Source of the DNA: Hymenobacter sp. BT188
GTDB lineage: Bacteria; Bacteroidota; Bacteroidia; Cytophagales; Hymenobacteraceae
Reading direction: 5' to 3'
Length of the DNA stretch: 64,000 nucleotides
Assembly (NCBI RefSeq): GCF_014333585.1
Contig: NZ_JACSCW010000004.1
Span: 310,001-374,000 of the forward strand
Shown here: positions 1-9,613 of the stretch, one piece after another
How the letters are laid out: every line of letters begins with the position of its first letter
Numbering within the stretch: position 1 is the stretch's first letter
Notes under the pieces: model-generated
What the model was told of the DNA's origin: nothing
The model's input: only the letters and a program-made list of their open reading frames with translations
Database searches by the model: none
Made by a program: the position numbers and the translations under genes

Positions 1-986
1 CCCGCCTCGCGGAAGCTGCGCGCCATAAACGGGTACATGATCGGCTGAATAATGTCGGCCGATTCAAACTCGTACACCATTTTGGCCTTGCTGATAAAGC
101 GCTTATCCGTGCGAAACGGAATCAGGTACTGATCGACATAAGGCAGGAAGTTGCCGCGCAACGCGTGCCCGCTTACTAATCCCTGTGGGTACCATTGAAA
201 GGTGACACCATCTACGTTAGCGTTCAGAATGGCATCGTACACATCGGGGCTTTCAGCGATATTATAGAATACCGGCTTGCGGCAGCCGGTGGCCCGGATG
301 GCCTGCGCCATGCGATTAGCGAAGGCCGTGACTGGCGCCTCAGGCTTGCTGTACTTGGGCTCGTTGCACACCTCGTAAGCAATGATGTCGGGGTCTTCGC
401 GGTTGAGTAGCTTGGTGTAGGGGTTCCGATGATTCAGAAACTGCGTCAGATACCTTTCTTGGGCAAGTATAGCCCGTGGGTTGGTATAAGCCTGCGCTTT
501 TGAATAGATGCTGGAGAAACCCGTGCCGGTGTCGGGCTCCGGGTAGCCATTATTCCAGTAGGCAATAGGGGTCAGGATGATCTTGATGCCGCGCTGCTTG
601 AGCTCAGCCACCAGAAAATCAAGCAGCTGGAGGTGCTCATTCTCCTGTAAGTTGCCGAGCGTATCCGTGATTTCCACGTCCCACACGTGCACCCGAAACG
701 CATCCAGACCCAGCCGTGATAGGTGGTACACATCCTGCCGAATTGCCTGCTCATGAGCAACACCAACACGCTGGTGAGCTCGGTAAGCGTGGGCGAATGG
801 CGTAGTGTAATTCACGCCAAATAAAGCCACCTCTTTTTTCGACTTCTGCCACCGCAGTACGCCTTCCTTGTCCACGAATACGTCACCCTCTGGCCGGCGC
901 ACAGCTTCTTGAGCTAGCGCTGGAATTAGGAACGCACTTGTCCAGAAGAGAAAAAAAGGCAGGGAGCGACGTAAACGAGTAATCAT
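1..986 (-). CDS. Secreted clan GH-A (GH5-like) glycoside hydrolase, C-terminus cut by window edge
   Basis: A continuous minus-strand frame runs from an ATG at 986 to the left edge, giving 328 codons without a stop. Residues 1-25 look like a signal peptide (basic start, hydrophobic core, cleavage near ALA-QEA), so the protein is exported. The rest reads like a TIM-barrel glycosidase: VALFGVNY near 53-60, DAFRVHVWD near 95-103, and a Cys-Asn-Glu-Pro at 207-210 that matches the acid/base NEP motif of clan GH-A, with Glu209 as likely proton donor. MVYEFE near 303-308 is a candidate for the nucleophile strand (Glu306). Family-level knowledge suggests cleavage of a beta-linked polysaccharide, but the substrate cannot be read from the sequence. 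It is divergent from the secreted esterase at 1187. It could belong to GH5 or a neighbouring GH-A family. Confidence 0.8.
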   Translation of the reverse strand, partial: MITRLRRSLPFFLFWTSAFLIPALAQEAVRRPEGDVFVDKEGVLRWQKSKKEVALFGVNYTTPFAHAYRAHQRVGVAHEQAIRQDVYHLSRLGLDAFRVHVWDVEITDTLGNLQENEHLQLLDFLVAELKQRGIKIILTPIAYWNNGYPEPDTGTGFSSIYSKAQAYTNPRAILAQERYLTQFLNHRNPYTKLLNREDPDIIAYEVCNEPKYSKPEAPVTAFANRMAQAIRATGCRKPVFYNIAESPDVYDAILNANVDGVTFQWYPQGLVSGHALRGNFLPYVDQYLIPFRTDKRFISKAKMVYEFESADIIQPIMYPFMARSFREA

Positions 987-1186
987 AAAGCGAACACTAT
1001 CAACTCTTAACAAAACCATAGGTAGCGCCACGTTAGCTTTTCTGCGCAAACGATTGCGTTGCGAAGTTAAGGCATTATTATATTCTGGCGTGGTATAAAA
1101 ACGAGATGATAAGGTAGTTTTATCTTTACCAACTACTTAAGCTCGACGCTACAAACGAATTCAGGCGCCGACAACTCTTTTTTTAC
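987..1186. promoter_or_regulatory. Divergent intergenic region between the glycoside hydrolase and esterase genes
   Basis: This 200-base AT-richer stretch separates two divergent start codons and must hold both promoters. A near-consensus Bacteroidota -7 box, TATCTTTA, lies at 1131-1138 on the plus strand, 48 bases before the esterase ATG. I see no convincing -33 element at the usual spacing and no hairpin. Confidence 0.4.
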
Positions 1187-2377
1187 ATGCGTATCCTTTC
1201 ATCATTACTCGGTTTACTGCTGTGCGCAGGCTCTTTACAGGCCCAGGTTACTCTGCGCATTGACCGCGTACCAACTAACACGCCCGCTGATGCGGTTCTA
1301 TACGTAGCAGGCTCGTTTAACAATTGGAACCCTAAAAGTGCCCCCCACGCGCTTACCAAAAATGCGGATGGCAGCTACCAAGTGGTTTTGCCTCCTAGCA
1401 CCGGCAATTTCGAGTACAAATTCACGCGTGGCACCTGGGAAACTGTAGAAACCGATGCTGCCAACAAAGCCGTCGAGAACCGGCGATATTCGGCTGCCGC
1501 GGGCAGAGCGGTCACGCACATAATTAGCAACTGGCAGGATCTGGCGGGCGGCGCACCCGTAAAGCAGCACACGCTGACTCCCAACGTGACCGTGCTGACC
1601 GATTCGTTTGCTATACCTCAGCTCAACCGAAAGCGGCGCGTTTGGGTGTATCTGCCCAACGACTACGCCACCAGCAACCGGCGCTACCCTGTGCTTTACC
1701 TACACGATGGCCAGAATGTCTTCGATGAGTTTACTGGCTTCAGCGGCGAATGGGGCGTGGATGAAACCCTGCGGCAGCTCCAACTGTCTGGGCAGGATGC
1801 GGGCTGCCTTGTGGTAGCAGTGGACCATGGCGGCGATACACGCCTCGATGAGCTTTCGCCATGGCGTAATGCGAAGTATGGTGGCGGGCAGGGTGATGCC
1901 TATCTTGATTTTATGGTTCAAACCCTTAAGCCGCACGTTGATGCGAAGTATCGCACCTTAAAGAATCGAAAAAATACGGGCATAGCCGGCTCTTCCATGG
2001 GTGGCCTGATCTCGTTGTATGCGGGCTTAAAATATCCCCAAGTGTTTAGCAAAATCGGAGTGTTTTCGCCCGCCTTGTGGTTCGCGCAGGACTCTGTTTT
2101 TGCCTACGTCGGCCGCGCAAAAGTGCGACAGCCCATACAGTTTTACGTAGTCGCTGGCGAACAGGAAAGTGAGACAATGGTGCCGCTGATGGCTGCAATG
2201 CGGGATTCTTTGAAGAAGGCTGGGGTGAAGTCCGCGGCCATCACCTACCGGGCTGTGCCCGATGGCAAGCACGCCGAGTGGTTTTGGCGGCGCGAGTTTC
2301 CGGCCGCTTATCAGTGGCTATACCAATCGAATGCGCCGAGGGCAAAAAAGCGTGTGCAAGGCAATGAGATTGAGTAA
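1187..2377 (+). CDS. Secreted alpha/beta-hydrolase esterase with N-terminal starch-binding-like domain
   Basis: The protein has 396 residues. A signal peptide covers about 1-20 (cleavage after LQA). Residues 21-110 resemble a CBM20/CBM48-type immunoglobulin-like domain (VLYVAGSFNNWNP, then FEYKF). From about 145 onwards it is an esterase-D/enterochelin-esterase-like alpha/beta hydrolase: RVWVYLPNDY, YPVLYLHDGQNVFD, and the nucleophile elbow GSSMGG with Ser270. A His in DGKHAEW near 361 is the likely catalytic base. The expected role is hydrolysis of an ester in the periplasm or outside the cell, perhaps on a polysaccharide, given the binding module and the divergent glycosidase. The true substrate is unknown. 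No terminator is obvious before the trp promoter. Confidence 0.85.
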   Translation: MRILSSLLGLLLCAGSLQAQVTLRIDRVPTNTPADAVLYVAGSFNNWNPKSAPHALTKNADGSYQVVLPPSTGNFEYKFTRGTWETVETDAANKAVENRRYSAAAGRAVTHIISNWQDLAGGAPVKQHTLTPNVTVLTDSFAIPQLNRKRRVWVYLPNDYATSNRRYPVLYLHDGQNVFDEFTGFSGEWGVDETLRQLQLSGQDAGCLVVAVDHGGDTRLDELSPWRNAKYGGGQGDAYLDFMVQTLKPHVDAKYRTLKNRKNTGIAGSSMGGLISLYAGLKYPQVFSKIGVFSPALWFAQDSVFAYVGRAKVRQPIQFYVVAGEQESETMVPLMAAMRDSLKKAGVKSAAITYRAVPDGKHAEWFWRREFPAAYQWLYQSNAPRAKKRVQGNEIE

Positions 2378-2405
2378 GCTGCGGGGGTGTCGGTTTAAAA
2401 ATTAC

Positions 2406-2435
2406 TTGTTCAGTGTGAGTTCACCCGTATATTTG
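2406..2435 (+). promoter_or_regulatory. trp operon promoter (Bacteroidota TTG-N19-TAnnTTTG)
   Basis: TATATTTG at 2428-2435 fits the TAnnTTTG -7 box, and TTG at 2406-2408 lies exactly 19 bases upstream, which is the spacing known for the primary sigma factor of Bacteroidota. Transcription should start near 2441, leaving a leader of about 225 bases before trpE. Confidence 0.75.
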
Positions 2436-2462
2436 CGACACAAACGCCTTTACTCAGTGGCA

Positions 2463-2540
2463 ATGAATTTCTCAATGACTTCGCAAGCATGGTGGTGGCC
2501 TCTCCGAAACTCCGGACGGGAAAACCTGTGCGTGCGGTAA
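2463..2540 (+). CDS. trpL: trp operon leader peptide with three consecutive Trp codons
   Basis: This is a 25-codon ORF starting ATG at 2463 (a second in-frame ATG lies at 2475) and ending TAA at 2538-2540. Residues 10-12 are Trp-Trp-Trp, encoded TGG TGG TGG at 2490-2498. It sits between the trp promoter and an intrinsic terminator just before trpE, which is the arrangement of ribosome-mediated transcription attenuation. When Trp-tRNA is scarce, a ribosome stalling on the Trp run should change folding of the downstream RNA. A stem TGCG/AGGT with ACCT/CGCA can form between about 2530 and 2564. The attenuation role is inferred from architecture. The Trp run and terminator are directly visible. 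Confidence 0.85.
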   Translation: MNFSMTSQAWWWPLRNSGRENLCVR

Positions 2541-2581
2541 GGTCATTTGTAAATAGAACCTCGCATCGAACATAAAGGAAA

Positions 2582-2606
2582 GCCCGGCCACCCGCCGGGC
2601 TTTTTT
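2582..2606 (+). terminator. trp attenuator terminator
   Basis: GCCCGGC (2582-2588) and GCCGGGC (2594-2600) form a 7-bp GC stem with a 5-base loop, followed by six T (2601-2606). It lies 41 bases after the leader-peptide stop and 60 bases before trpE, so it must be read through for the operon to be expressed. Confidence 0.85.
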
Positions 2607-2665
2607 GTTTCCCGGTGTTCCAAAACAGAACGCATCGCTCACCGCCAAAAAGCCCCCCGCGTCCC

Positions 2666-4138
2666 ATGAATAACTCGCCGCAATCTACCTACTCGCTCAA
2701 AACCCGCCATGTGCGCCTGCTGGCCGATACCGTGACGCCGGTGGGGCTCTACCTGCGTCTGCGCGACCAGTACCCAAACTGCCTGCTGCTCGAAAGCTCG
2801 GATTATCACGGGCAGCAAAACGCATTCAGCTACCTGGCCTGCGACCCACTGGCGCGCTTTGAGCTAAGTCGCAGCGAGCTGACCCAAACCTTCCCAGACG
2901 GCACCGCTACTACCGAAAGCTTAACGCAACCTCGCCTCGCTCTCGACCGCCTACGCGAGTTTGCTGGCCGCTTTCAAACGGAGAAGAGTGAGTTCGATTT
3001 TATCACTGGGGGGCTTTTTGGCTACATGGGCTACGAGGCGGTGCAGTATTTCGAAGATCTCACGCTGAACCCGGCTAAAGAATCGGCCGGCCAGATTCCG
3101 GACATCATCTACGGCACCTACCGCTACGTAATTGCCATCAATCACTTCCGCAACGAGTTGTACGTATTCGAGCATTCGCCCGCTGATGAGCCTACCGACC
3201 ACGATGGCCTGACACGACTCGTGAATCTGGTGCGCAATCCGAGTTTGCCGGAGTTTGGTTTTGCGCCGGTCGGCGAAGAGACCACCAACCTTACCGATGA
3301 GGAGTTCTTGGAGAAACTGGCCGCTGGCCAAAACCACTGCCGAAAAGGCGACGTGTTCCAGATTGTATTGTCGCGCCGCTTTTCGCAGGGTTTTGTGGGC
3401 GATGAATTCAACGTGTACCGCGCGTTGCGCTCCGTGAACCCATCGCCGTATCTGTTTTATTTCGACTACAGCAACTTCAAAATCTTCGGCTCCTCGCCCG
3501 AAACCCAGTTGCTGATCAAAGGCCGCGCCGCTAGCCTGTTCCCCATTGCCGGTACCTTCCGCCGCACCGGCCACGATGCCGAAGATGCCGCCCTCGCCCA
3601 GAAATTAGCCGACGACCCCAAGGAAAACGCCGAGCACGTGATGCTAGTTGATCTGGCCCGTAATGACTTGGCTCGCCACGGCGACGAGGTGAAAGTGAAG
3701 GTCTTCCGCGAAATCCAGTATTACTCCCACGTTATTCATTTGGTAAGTGAAGTAACTGCCACGCTAGCCCCCGACGCCTCGCCGCTGCAAGTTGTAGCCG
3801 ATACGTTCCCGGCCGGCACACTCTCCGGTGCCCCCAAGCACAGCGCCATGCAGCTCATTGATAAGCTCGAACCAACGGGTCGTGGCTACTACGGCGGCGC
3901 CCTCGGCTACCTAGGTTTCAACGGCGACTTCAACCACGCCATCATGATTCGCTCCTTTCTGAGCACCGGCAATCAGCTCCACTACCAAGCCGGTGCGGGC
4001 GTAGTAGCCGCTTCCGATATAAACTCCGAACTAAACGAAGTGGATCACAAGTTGGCTGCTTTGCGCAAAGCCTTGAAAATGGCCGAAGCAATAGGGGAGA
4101 AGCTGACCGCTACGCAAGCCACGGCCGCTTCTAATTGA
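2666..4138 (+). CDS. trpE: Anthranilate synthase component I
   Basis: The protein has 490 residues. It converts chorismate to anthranilate using ammonia delivered by TrpG and is the committed step of tryptophan synthesis in the cytoplasm. The N-terminal region contains LLLESSDYHG (about 33-42), whose LLES element is the tryptophan feedback site in the family. The C-terminal chorismate-binding domain shows GDVFQIVLSRRF, the SPYLFYFD and GSSPE strings, PIAGT-RR, DLARNDL and GALGYLGFNGD. The start was put at ATG 2666 because the N-terminus then aligns with the family and follows the attenuator. It is first of seven trp genes followed by a DAHP synthase. The next gene, trpG, starts 63 bases downstream. 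Confidence 0.96.
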   Translation: MNNSPQSTYSLKTRHVRLLADTVTPVGLYLRLRDQYPNCLLLESSDYHGQQNAFSYLACDPLARFELSRSELTQTFPDGTATTESLTQPRLALDRLREFAGRFQTEKSEFDFITGGLFGYMGYEAVQYFEDLTLNPAKESAGQIPDIIYGTYRYVIAINHFRNELYVFEHSPADEPTDHDGLTRLVNLVRNPSLPEFGFAPVGEETTNLTDEEFLEKLAAGQNHCRKGDVFQIVLSRRFSQGFVGDEFNVYRALRSVNPSPYLFYFDYSNFKIFGSSPETQLLIKGRAASLFPIAGTFRRTGHDAEDAALAQKLADDPKENAEHVMLVDLARNDLARHGDEVKVKVFREIQYYSHVIHLVSEVTATLAPDASPLQVVADTFPAGTLSGAPKHSAMQLIDKLEPTGRGYYGGALGYLGFNGDFNHAIMIRSFLSTGNQLHYQAGAGVVAASDINSELNEVDHKLAALRKALKMAEAIGEKLTATQATAASN

Positions 4139-4201
4139 ACTGAAAAAAACAGTAAGTGTCTGTCATGCGTGATGTGGCGACCCTTCAATTCTCTTGGTAC
4201 C

Positions 4202-4774
4202 ATGAGCATTCTCGTTCTCGATAATTACGATTCCTTCACGTACAACCTCGTGCAACTCCTGCGCGAGCTTGGCTACGGCGCTCAAACCACCGTGGTCCGC
4301 AACGATAAAATAACGTTGGAAGAAGTGGAGCAATACGACTCTATTCTGCTTTCGCCCGGCCCCGGCGTTCCCGCCGATGCTGGCCTGATGCCCGCCATTA
4401 TTGAGCGTTACGCGCCCACGAAACGTATGCTGGGCGTATGCCTTGGTCACCAAGGGATTGCCGAGGCTTTTGGGGGGCAATTATATAACCTGCCCGCCGT
4501 GCTGCATGGCATCGCCACCGACGCCGATATCATTACCGGCGAGGACAGGTTATTCAAAAATCTGCCTGCCAAGTTCAAGGTAGGTCGCTACCATTCCTGG
4601 GTTGTAACTCCTGAGTCGATGCCGGCCGAACTTGAAATAACGGCCAGCGACGCCAATGGTCAAGTGCTAGCCCTACGCCACCGCCAGTATGACGTGCGCG
4701 GCGTGCAGTTTCATCCCGAGTCCATCCTGACCGAACACGGCCACGAAATGCTGAAAAACTGGTTAGCCGAATAA
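4202..4774 (+). CDS. trpG: Anthranilate synthase component II (glutamine amidotransferase)
   Basis: The protein has 190 residues and is a class I glutamine amidotransferase that supplies ammonia to TrpE. The start is ATG 4202 (MSILVLDNYDSF). The motif LLSPGPG is followed by GVCLGHQ, containing the catalytic Cys (about 80), and by VQFHPES with the catalytic His, next to a terminal Glu. In many bacteria the same subunit also serves 4-amino-4-deoxychorismate synthase, and no separate pabA is seen here. The gene is followed by a long palindromic repeat (4797-4891) that separates it from trpD. Confidence 0.95.
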   Translation: MSILVLDNYDSFTYNLVQLLRELGYGAQTTVVRNDKITLEEVEQYDSILLSPGPGVPADAGLMPAIIERYAPTKRMLGVCLGHQGIAEAFGGQLYNLPAVLHGIATDADIITGEDRLFKNLPAKFKVGRYHSWVVTPESMPAELEITASDANGQVLALRHRQYDVRGVQFHPESILTEHGHEMLKNWLAE

Positions 4775-4796
4775 AATGAAGCACCGTCCTCAGAAC

Positions 4797-4891
4797 GTCA
4801 TGCAGAGCGACAGCGAAGCATCTCGCGTGCTGATGAGAGGTTAGTAATCTTACTACCGCGAGCGAGATGCTTCGCTGTCGCTCTGCATGAC
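4797..4891. repeat. Palindromic REP/MITE-like element A1 inside the trp operon
   Basis: A perfect 30-bp inverted repeat (4797-4826 with 4862-4891, beginning GTCATGCAGAGCGACAGCG) encloses a 35-base spacer that itself has a small hairpin (GGTTAGTAA/TTACTACC). Related elements occur at 12991-13081 and, decayed, at 38691-38775. There is no coding capacity. In the trp transcript it would fold into a very stable hairpin between trpG and trpD. Confidence 0.85.
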
Positions 4892-4933
4892 CCAAATGAA
4901 ACAGGTCAGTATAATCTTTATAAATCACCGATT

Positions 4934-5923
4934 TTGAAACAGATTCTCACCACCCTTTTTGACCAGCAAACCCTCACCCGTGAGGACGCCCGCGAAGCCA
5001 TGTTTCGCCTGGGTCAGGGAGGCGTCAATGCATCCGAAACGGCTGCTTTCATGACCGTGTATCGGATGCGGCCCATCACGGTGCCCGAGCTGAGCGGCTT
5101 CCGCGATGCCCTGCTCGAACTCTGCCGCGACCCTGAGCTAGGCACCCACGAAGTGCTTGATATTGTTGGTACGGGCGGTGATGGTAAAGACACGCTCAAT
5201 ATTTCCACGCTGGCCTGTTTTGTAGCGGCCGGTGCGGGCTATAAGGTGGCTAAGCACGGCAACTTCGGGGTATCGTCGGTGTGTGGCTCCTCCAATATTC
5301 TGGCCCACTTCGGCTACGATTTTGAGGCCCCATCTGACACCCTGCGGCGGCAGCTGGACGAGGCGAATATTTGCTTTCTGCACGCGGCAGCTTTTCACCC
5401 GGCCATGCGCCACGCCGGGCCCGTGCGCCGCGAACTGGGCGTGCGCACTTTCTTTAATATTTTGGGTCCATTGGTTAATCCTGCGCGGCCAGCGGCCCAA
5501 TTGGCGGGCGTGTTCAGCCTAGAATTGCTGCGTTTATATAACTACTTGTTTCAGCAAACCAGCACCCGCTACGCTGTCGTCCATGCTCTCGACGGCTACG
5601 ATGAACTGTCGCTGACGGGCACCGCCAAAGTTGTGTCGGCGCGAGGCGAGCAGGTGGTAACAGCGGCCACGCTCGGTATGCCCACTTATACAGCCACCGA
5701 CTTGGCCGGGGGGCAAACTGTAGCCGAATCTGCCGCCTTGTTTTTGCAAGTGCTTGATAACGAAGGAACCACTGCGCAGCGCGATGTAGTAACTGCAAAT
5801 GCGGCTCTGGCTATTCAATGCGCTGATCCAGCACTATCACTGCCCGCAGCGTTGGAAGTCGCCCGTGAGTCGTTGGCGAGTGGGCGCGCTCGGGGGGCTT
5901 TTCGGCAGTTGTTAAACGTGTAG
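4934..5923 (+). CDS. trpD: Anthranilate phosphoribosyltransferase
   Basis: The protein has 329 residues. It joins anthranilate to PRPP, the second tryptophan-specific step. Signature motifs are DIVGTGGDGKDTLNIST (about 75-90), KHGNFGVSSVCGSSN (about 107-120) and the RR-ELGVRTFFNILGPLVNP stretch near 155-176. The only sensible start is TTG at 4934, which gives MKQILTTLFDQQ. No in-frame ATG fits the family N-terminus, and this weak start may lower its translation. It follows repeat A1 by 42 bases, so its upstream region was reshaped by that insertion. Confidence 0.94.
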   Translation: MKQILTTLFDQQTLTREDAREAMFRLGQGGVNASETAAFMTVYRMRPITVPELSGFRDALLELCRDPELGTHEVLDIVGTGGDGKDTLNISTLACFVAAGAGYKVAKHGNFGVSSVCGSSNILAHFGYDFEAPSDTLRRQLDEANICFLHAAAFHPAMRHAGPVRRELGVRTFFNILGPLVNPARPAAQLAGVFSLELLRLYNYLFQQTSTRYAVVHALDGYDELSLTGTAKVVSARGEQVVTAATLGMPTYTATDLAGGQTVAESAALFLQVLDNEGTTAQRDVVTANAALAIQCADPALSLPAALEVARESLASGRARGAFRQLLNV

Positions 5924-6013
5924 AGGCGCGAATCAGCATTTCTATTCCCTACTCTACTTATTCATTTTCATCCTCACAGCCGACCAAACTCCGCGGCTTC
6001 TTGTTCTTAGCTC

Positions 6014-6826
6014 ATGGCTACTATTCTTGATCAGATTATTCAACATAAGCGCAGCGAAGTAGCTGAGCGCCAAAGCTTGGTGCCAGTGAAGCTGCTGGAG
6101 CGCAGCTTGTACTTCAAAACTCAGCCATTATCGTTGCGCCACTACCTGTTACGCGAAGACTTAAGCGGAATTATCGCCGAGTTTAAGCGCAAATCGCCTT
6201 CGAAGGGTTGGATAAATCCGCATGCGCCCGTAGAGCGCACAACCATTGGATACATGCAGGCCGGTGCTTCGGCGCTGTCGGTGCTCACGGATAAGGAGTT
6301 TTTTGGGGGGCAAAATGAGGACTTGATAACAGCGCGCCGCTTCAATTTCTGCCCCATTCTGCGCAAAGATTTTGTGATAGATGAGTACCAGATTCTGGAA
6401 GCCAAAAGCATCGGTGCCGATGCCGTGCTGCTCATTGCGGCCGTGCTCACGCCCGCCGAAATAGCAAAGCTTGGTCGCTTCGCCCGCAGCCTGGGTATGG
6501 AAGTGTTGTTGGAAGTGCACAACGCCGAAGAATTGGACCGCAGCCTCGATGCTGAAGCGGTCAACTTGGTAGGCGTCAACAACCGCAATCTGCACGACTT
6601 CAGCATGAGTCTGGAAACTTCCGCTGGGTTGGCTGAGCGTATCCCTAATGACTTTGTGAAAGTATCGGAAAGCGGACTGAGCACCGCAGCCGCTATCCGG
6701 CAAGTGCGTAGTTATGGTTACCGCGGCTTCCTGCTGGGCGAGGCTTTCATGCGTCACAGCCGTCCCGAAAAAGCATGCGCCGCGCTGGTGCAGGAATTAC
6801 AAGCTACCGAGCCGATTACGGCGTAA
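6014..6826 (+). CDS. trpC: Indole-3-glycerol phosphate synthase
   Basis: The protein has 270 residues and a TIM-barrel fold. It closes the ring of CdRP to give indole-3-glycerol phosphate. Visible family motifs are IIAEFKRKSPSKG (about 53-65, with the catalytic Lys), ALSVLTDKEFFGG, LRKDFVIDEYQI, VLLEVHN, VGVNNRNL and KVSESGL near 214-220. It stands alone rather than fused to trpF, which follows after 22 bases. The gap from trpD is 90 bases with no terminator visible. Confidence 0.96.
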   Translation: MATILDQIIQHKRSEVAERQSLVPVKLLERSLYFKTQPLSLRHYLLREDLSGIIAEFKRKSPSKGWINPHAPVERTTIGYMQAGASALSVLTDKEFFGGQNEDLITARRFNFCPILRKDFVIDEYQILEAKSIGADAVLLIAAVLTPAEIAKLGRFARSLGMEVLLEVHNAEELDRSLDAEAVNLVGVNNRNLHDFSMSLETSAGLAERIPNDFVKVSESGLSTAAAIRQVRSYGYRGFLLGEAFMRHSRPEKACAALVQELQATEPITA

Positions 6827-6848
6827 AACGCAGCGTCGATTCTATAAC

Positions 6849-7517
6849 ATGAAGCCTACTCTATACATAAAGGTGTGCGGAATGCGCGAGGCTCATAGCT
6901 TGGCGGCCGTGGCAGCGCTGCAACCGGATTTTTTGGGCTTCATATTTTATCCCAAATCCAGCCGCTATGTAGGGCAGGAGCTAAGCGCGGCCAGCTTAGA
7001 AAATCTGCCCTCCAACATCAAAAAAGTAGGCGTCTTCGTGAATGAAACGAGTGAAGTTATCAGGCAGCGTGTGCAGGAGTTCAAGCTAAACGCTGTGCAA
7101 CTCCATGGCGACGAAACGCCCAATCAATGTCAGGAACTGCGTGCGTCGGATTTGCTGGTACTCAAAGCGTTTGCGCTGGGGGGCAATTTTGACTTCGACA
7201 CGCTACTGCCCTACGTCTCGCACTGCGATTATTTCCTGTTTGACACCAAAGGCGAGCAGCCCGGCGGCAACGGCCTAGTCTTCGATTGGCAGCTCCTGCG
7301 CAACTACTCTTTGCCCGTTCCATACTTTCTCGCTGGTGGCCTCGACCTGACGCACGCCGAAACGCTGCGGAACCTCCAGCTGCCCGGCTTGTTTGCCGTA
7401 GACCTAAACAGTCGGTTTGAAATTTCTCCAGGTAAGAAAGACCCAGCCCGATTGAATCAGATGATCCAAGAGCTTCGACAAGCGGACGTCAGATCAAGCA
7501 TGACAAGTTTTACCTAA
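6849..7517 (+). CDS. trpF: Phosphoribosylanthranilate isomerase
   Basis: The protein has 222 residues and is a TIM-barrel isomerase converting PRA to CdRP. The start was set at ATG 6849, giving [14 protein letters not shown], where KVCGM carries the catalytic Cys (about residue 10). [30 protein letters not shown] and FLAGGL (with the catalytic Asp in FDTK near 136) follow in the expected order. Its C-terminal tail after PGKKDPARL is slightly longer than usual. It sits 37 bases before trpB. Confidence 0.95.
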   Translation: MKPTLYIKVCGMREAHSLAAVAALQPDFLGFIFYPKSSRYVGQELSAASLENLPSNIKKVGVFVNETSEVIRQRVQEFKLNAVQLHGDETPNQCQELRASDLLVLKAFALGGNFDFDTLLPYVSHCDYFLFDTKGEQPGGNGLVFDWQLLRNYSLPVPYFLAGGLDLTHAETLRNLQLPGLFAVDLNSRFEISPGKKDPARLNQMIQELRQADVRSSMTSFT

Positions 7518-7554
7518 CAAACTCCTCCTAGAATCACAATACTTCACCTACGAT

Positions 7555-8754
<1,200 letters not shown>

Positions 8755-8797
8755 TGTGGTTGCCAACTACTTCCTGCATTAACTCACAAACGAATCA

Positions 8798-9580
8798 ATG
8801 AATAACCGTATCCAACAAGCATTTGCTGCCAAGAAAGGCAAACTGCTCAACATCTACTTCACCGCCGGCTACCCCACGCTTGACGCTACGGTGCCGCTGA
8901 TTCAAACTCTTTCCGGCGCCGGTGCCGACCTGATCGAAATCGGAATGCCCTTTTCTGATCCGCTGGCTGACGGTCCCGTGATTCAGCAAAGTAGCACTGC
9001 CGCGCTGGCCAACGGCATGAATATGCGCGTGCTGTTCAAGCAGCTTCACGATATCCGCCAAACTGTGCCCGACACGCCGCTGTTGCTGATGGGTTATCTG
9101 AATCCGGTGATGCAGTTTGGAGTGGAGAATTTCTGCCGCCAAGCTGCCGAAGCCGGTGTCGATGGTATTATTCTGCCCGATTTGCCGCTGGATGATTACG
9201 TAGCCGAATACCAGGATATTTTCCGGCGCTATAACCTGCGACCCGTGTTCCTTATCACGCCGCAAACCAGCGAGAGCCGTATCCGCCGCATCGACGAACT
9301 GACCGATTCGTTTCTTTACCTAGTATCTGGCCCCGGCACTACTGGGGGGCAAAATACCCAAAGTAAAGGTGTGCAGGAAGCGTATTTCGAGCGTATCGCG
9401 GCCATGAATCTGCGCAATCCGCGTCTCATTGGTTTCGGTATCGGCGACAAAACCAGCTTCGACCGCGCGTGCTCTTACGCCGATGGCGCTATCATCGGCT
9501 CCGCCTTCATTCGGGCCCTTGAAGGCGCCGACGATGCACCCGCCGCCGCCAAAGCTTTTGTTTCCTCAGTGCTGAATTAA
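8798..9580 (+). CDS. trpA: Tryptophan synthase alpha chain
   Basis: The protein has 260 residues and cleaves indole-3-glycerol phosphate to indole and glyceraldehyde 3-phosphate. LIEIGMPFSDPLADGPVIQ contains the catalytic Glu (about residue 49) and the following Asp (about 60). LLMGYLNPVMQFG, GIILPDLPLDD, LVSGPGTTGGQN and GFGIGDK follow in family order. Loop 6 here carries a G6C motif (TGGGGGGCAAAA near 9342). It forms the channelled alpha2-beta2 complex with TrpB. Confidence 0.97.
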   Translation: MNNRIQQAFAAKKGKLLNIYFTAGYPTLDATVPLIQTLSGAGADLIEIGMPFSDPLADGPVIQQSSTAALANGMNMRVLFKQLHDIRQTVPDTPLLLMGYLNPVMQFGVENFCRQAAEAGVDGIILPDLPLDDYVAEYQDIFRRYNLRPVFLITPQTSESRIRRIDELTDSFLYLVSGPGTTGGQNTQSKGVQEAYFERIAAMNLRNPRLIGFGIGDKTSFDRACSYADGAIIGSAFIRALEGADDAPAAAKAFVSSVLN

Positions 9581-9613
9581 GCACTCCAACACCTTTCTCA
9601 GCATCAGCAATCC

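Noticed and set aside
2951..3574. Minus-strand open frame of 207 codons opposite trpE
   Set aside because: It is the reverse of a strongly conserved gene with codon-biased sequence and has no family resemblance.
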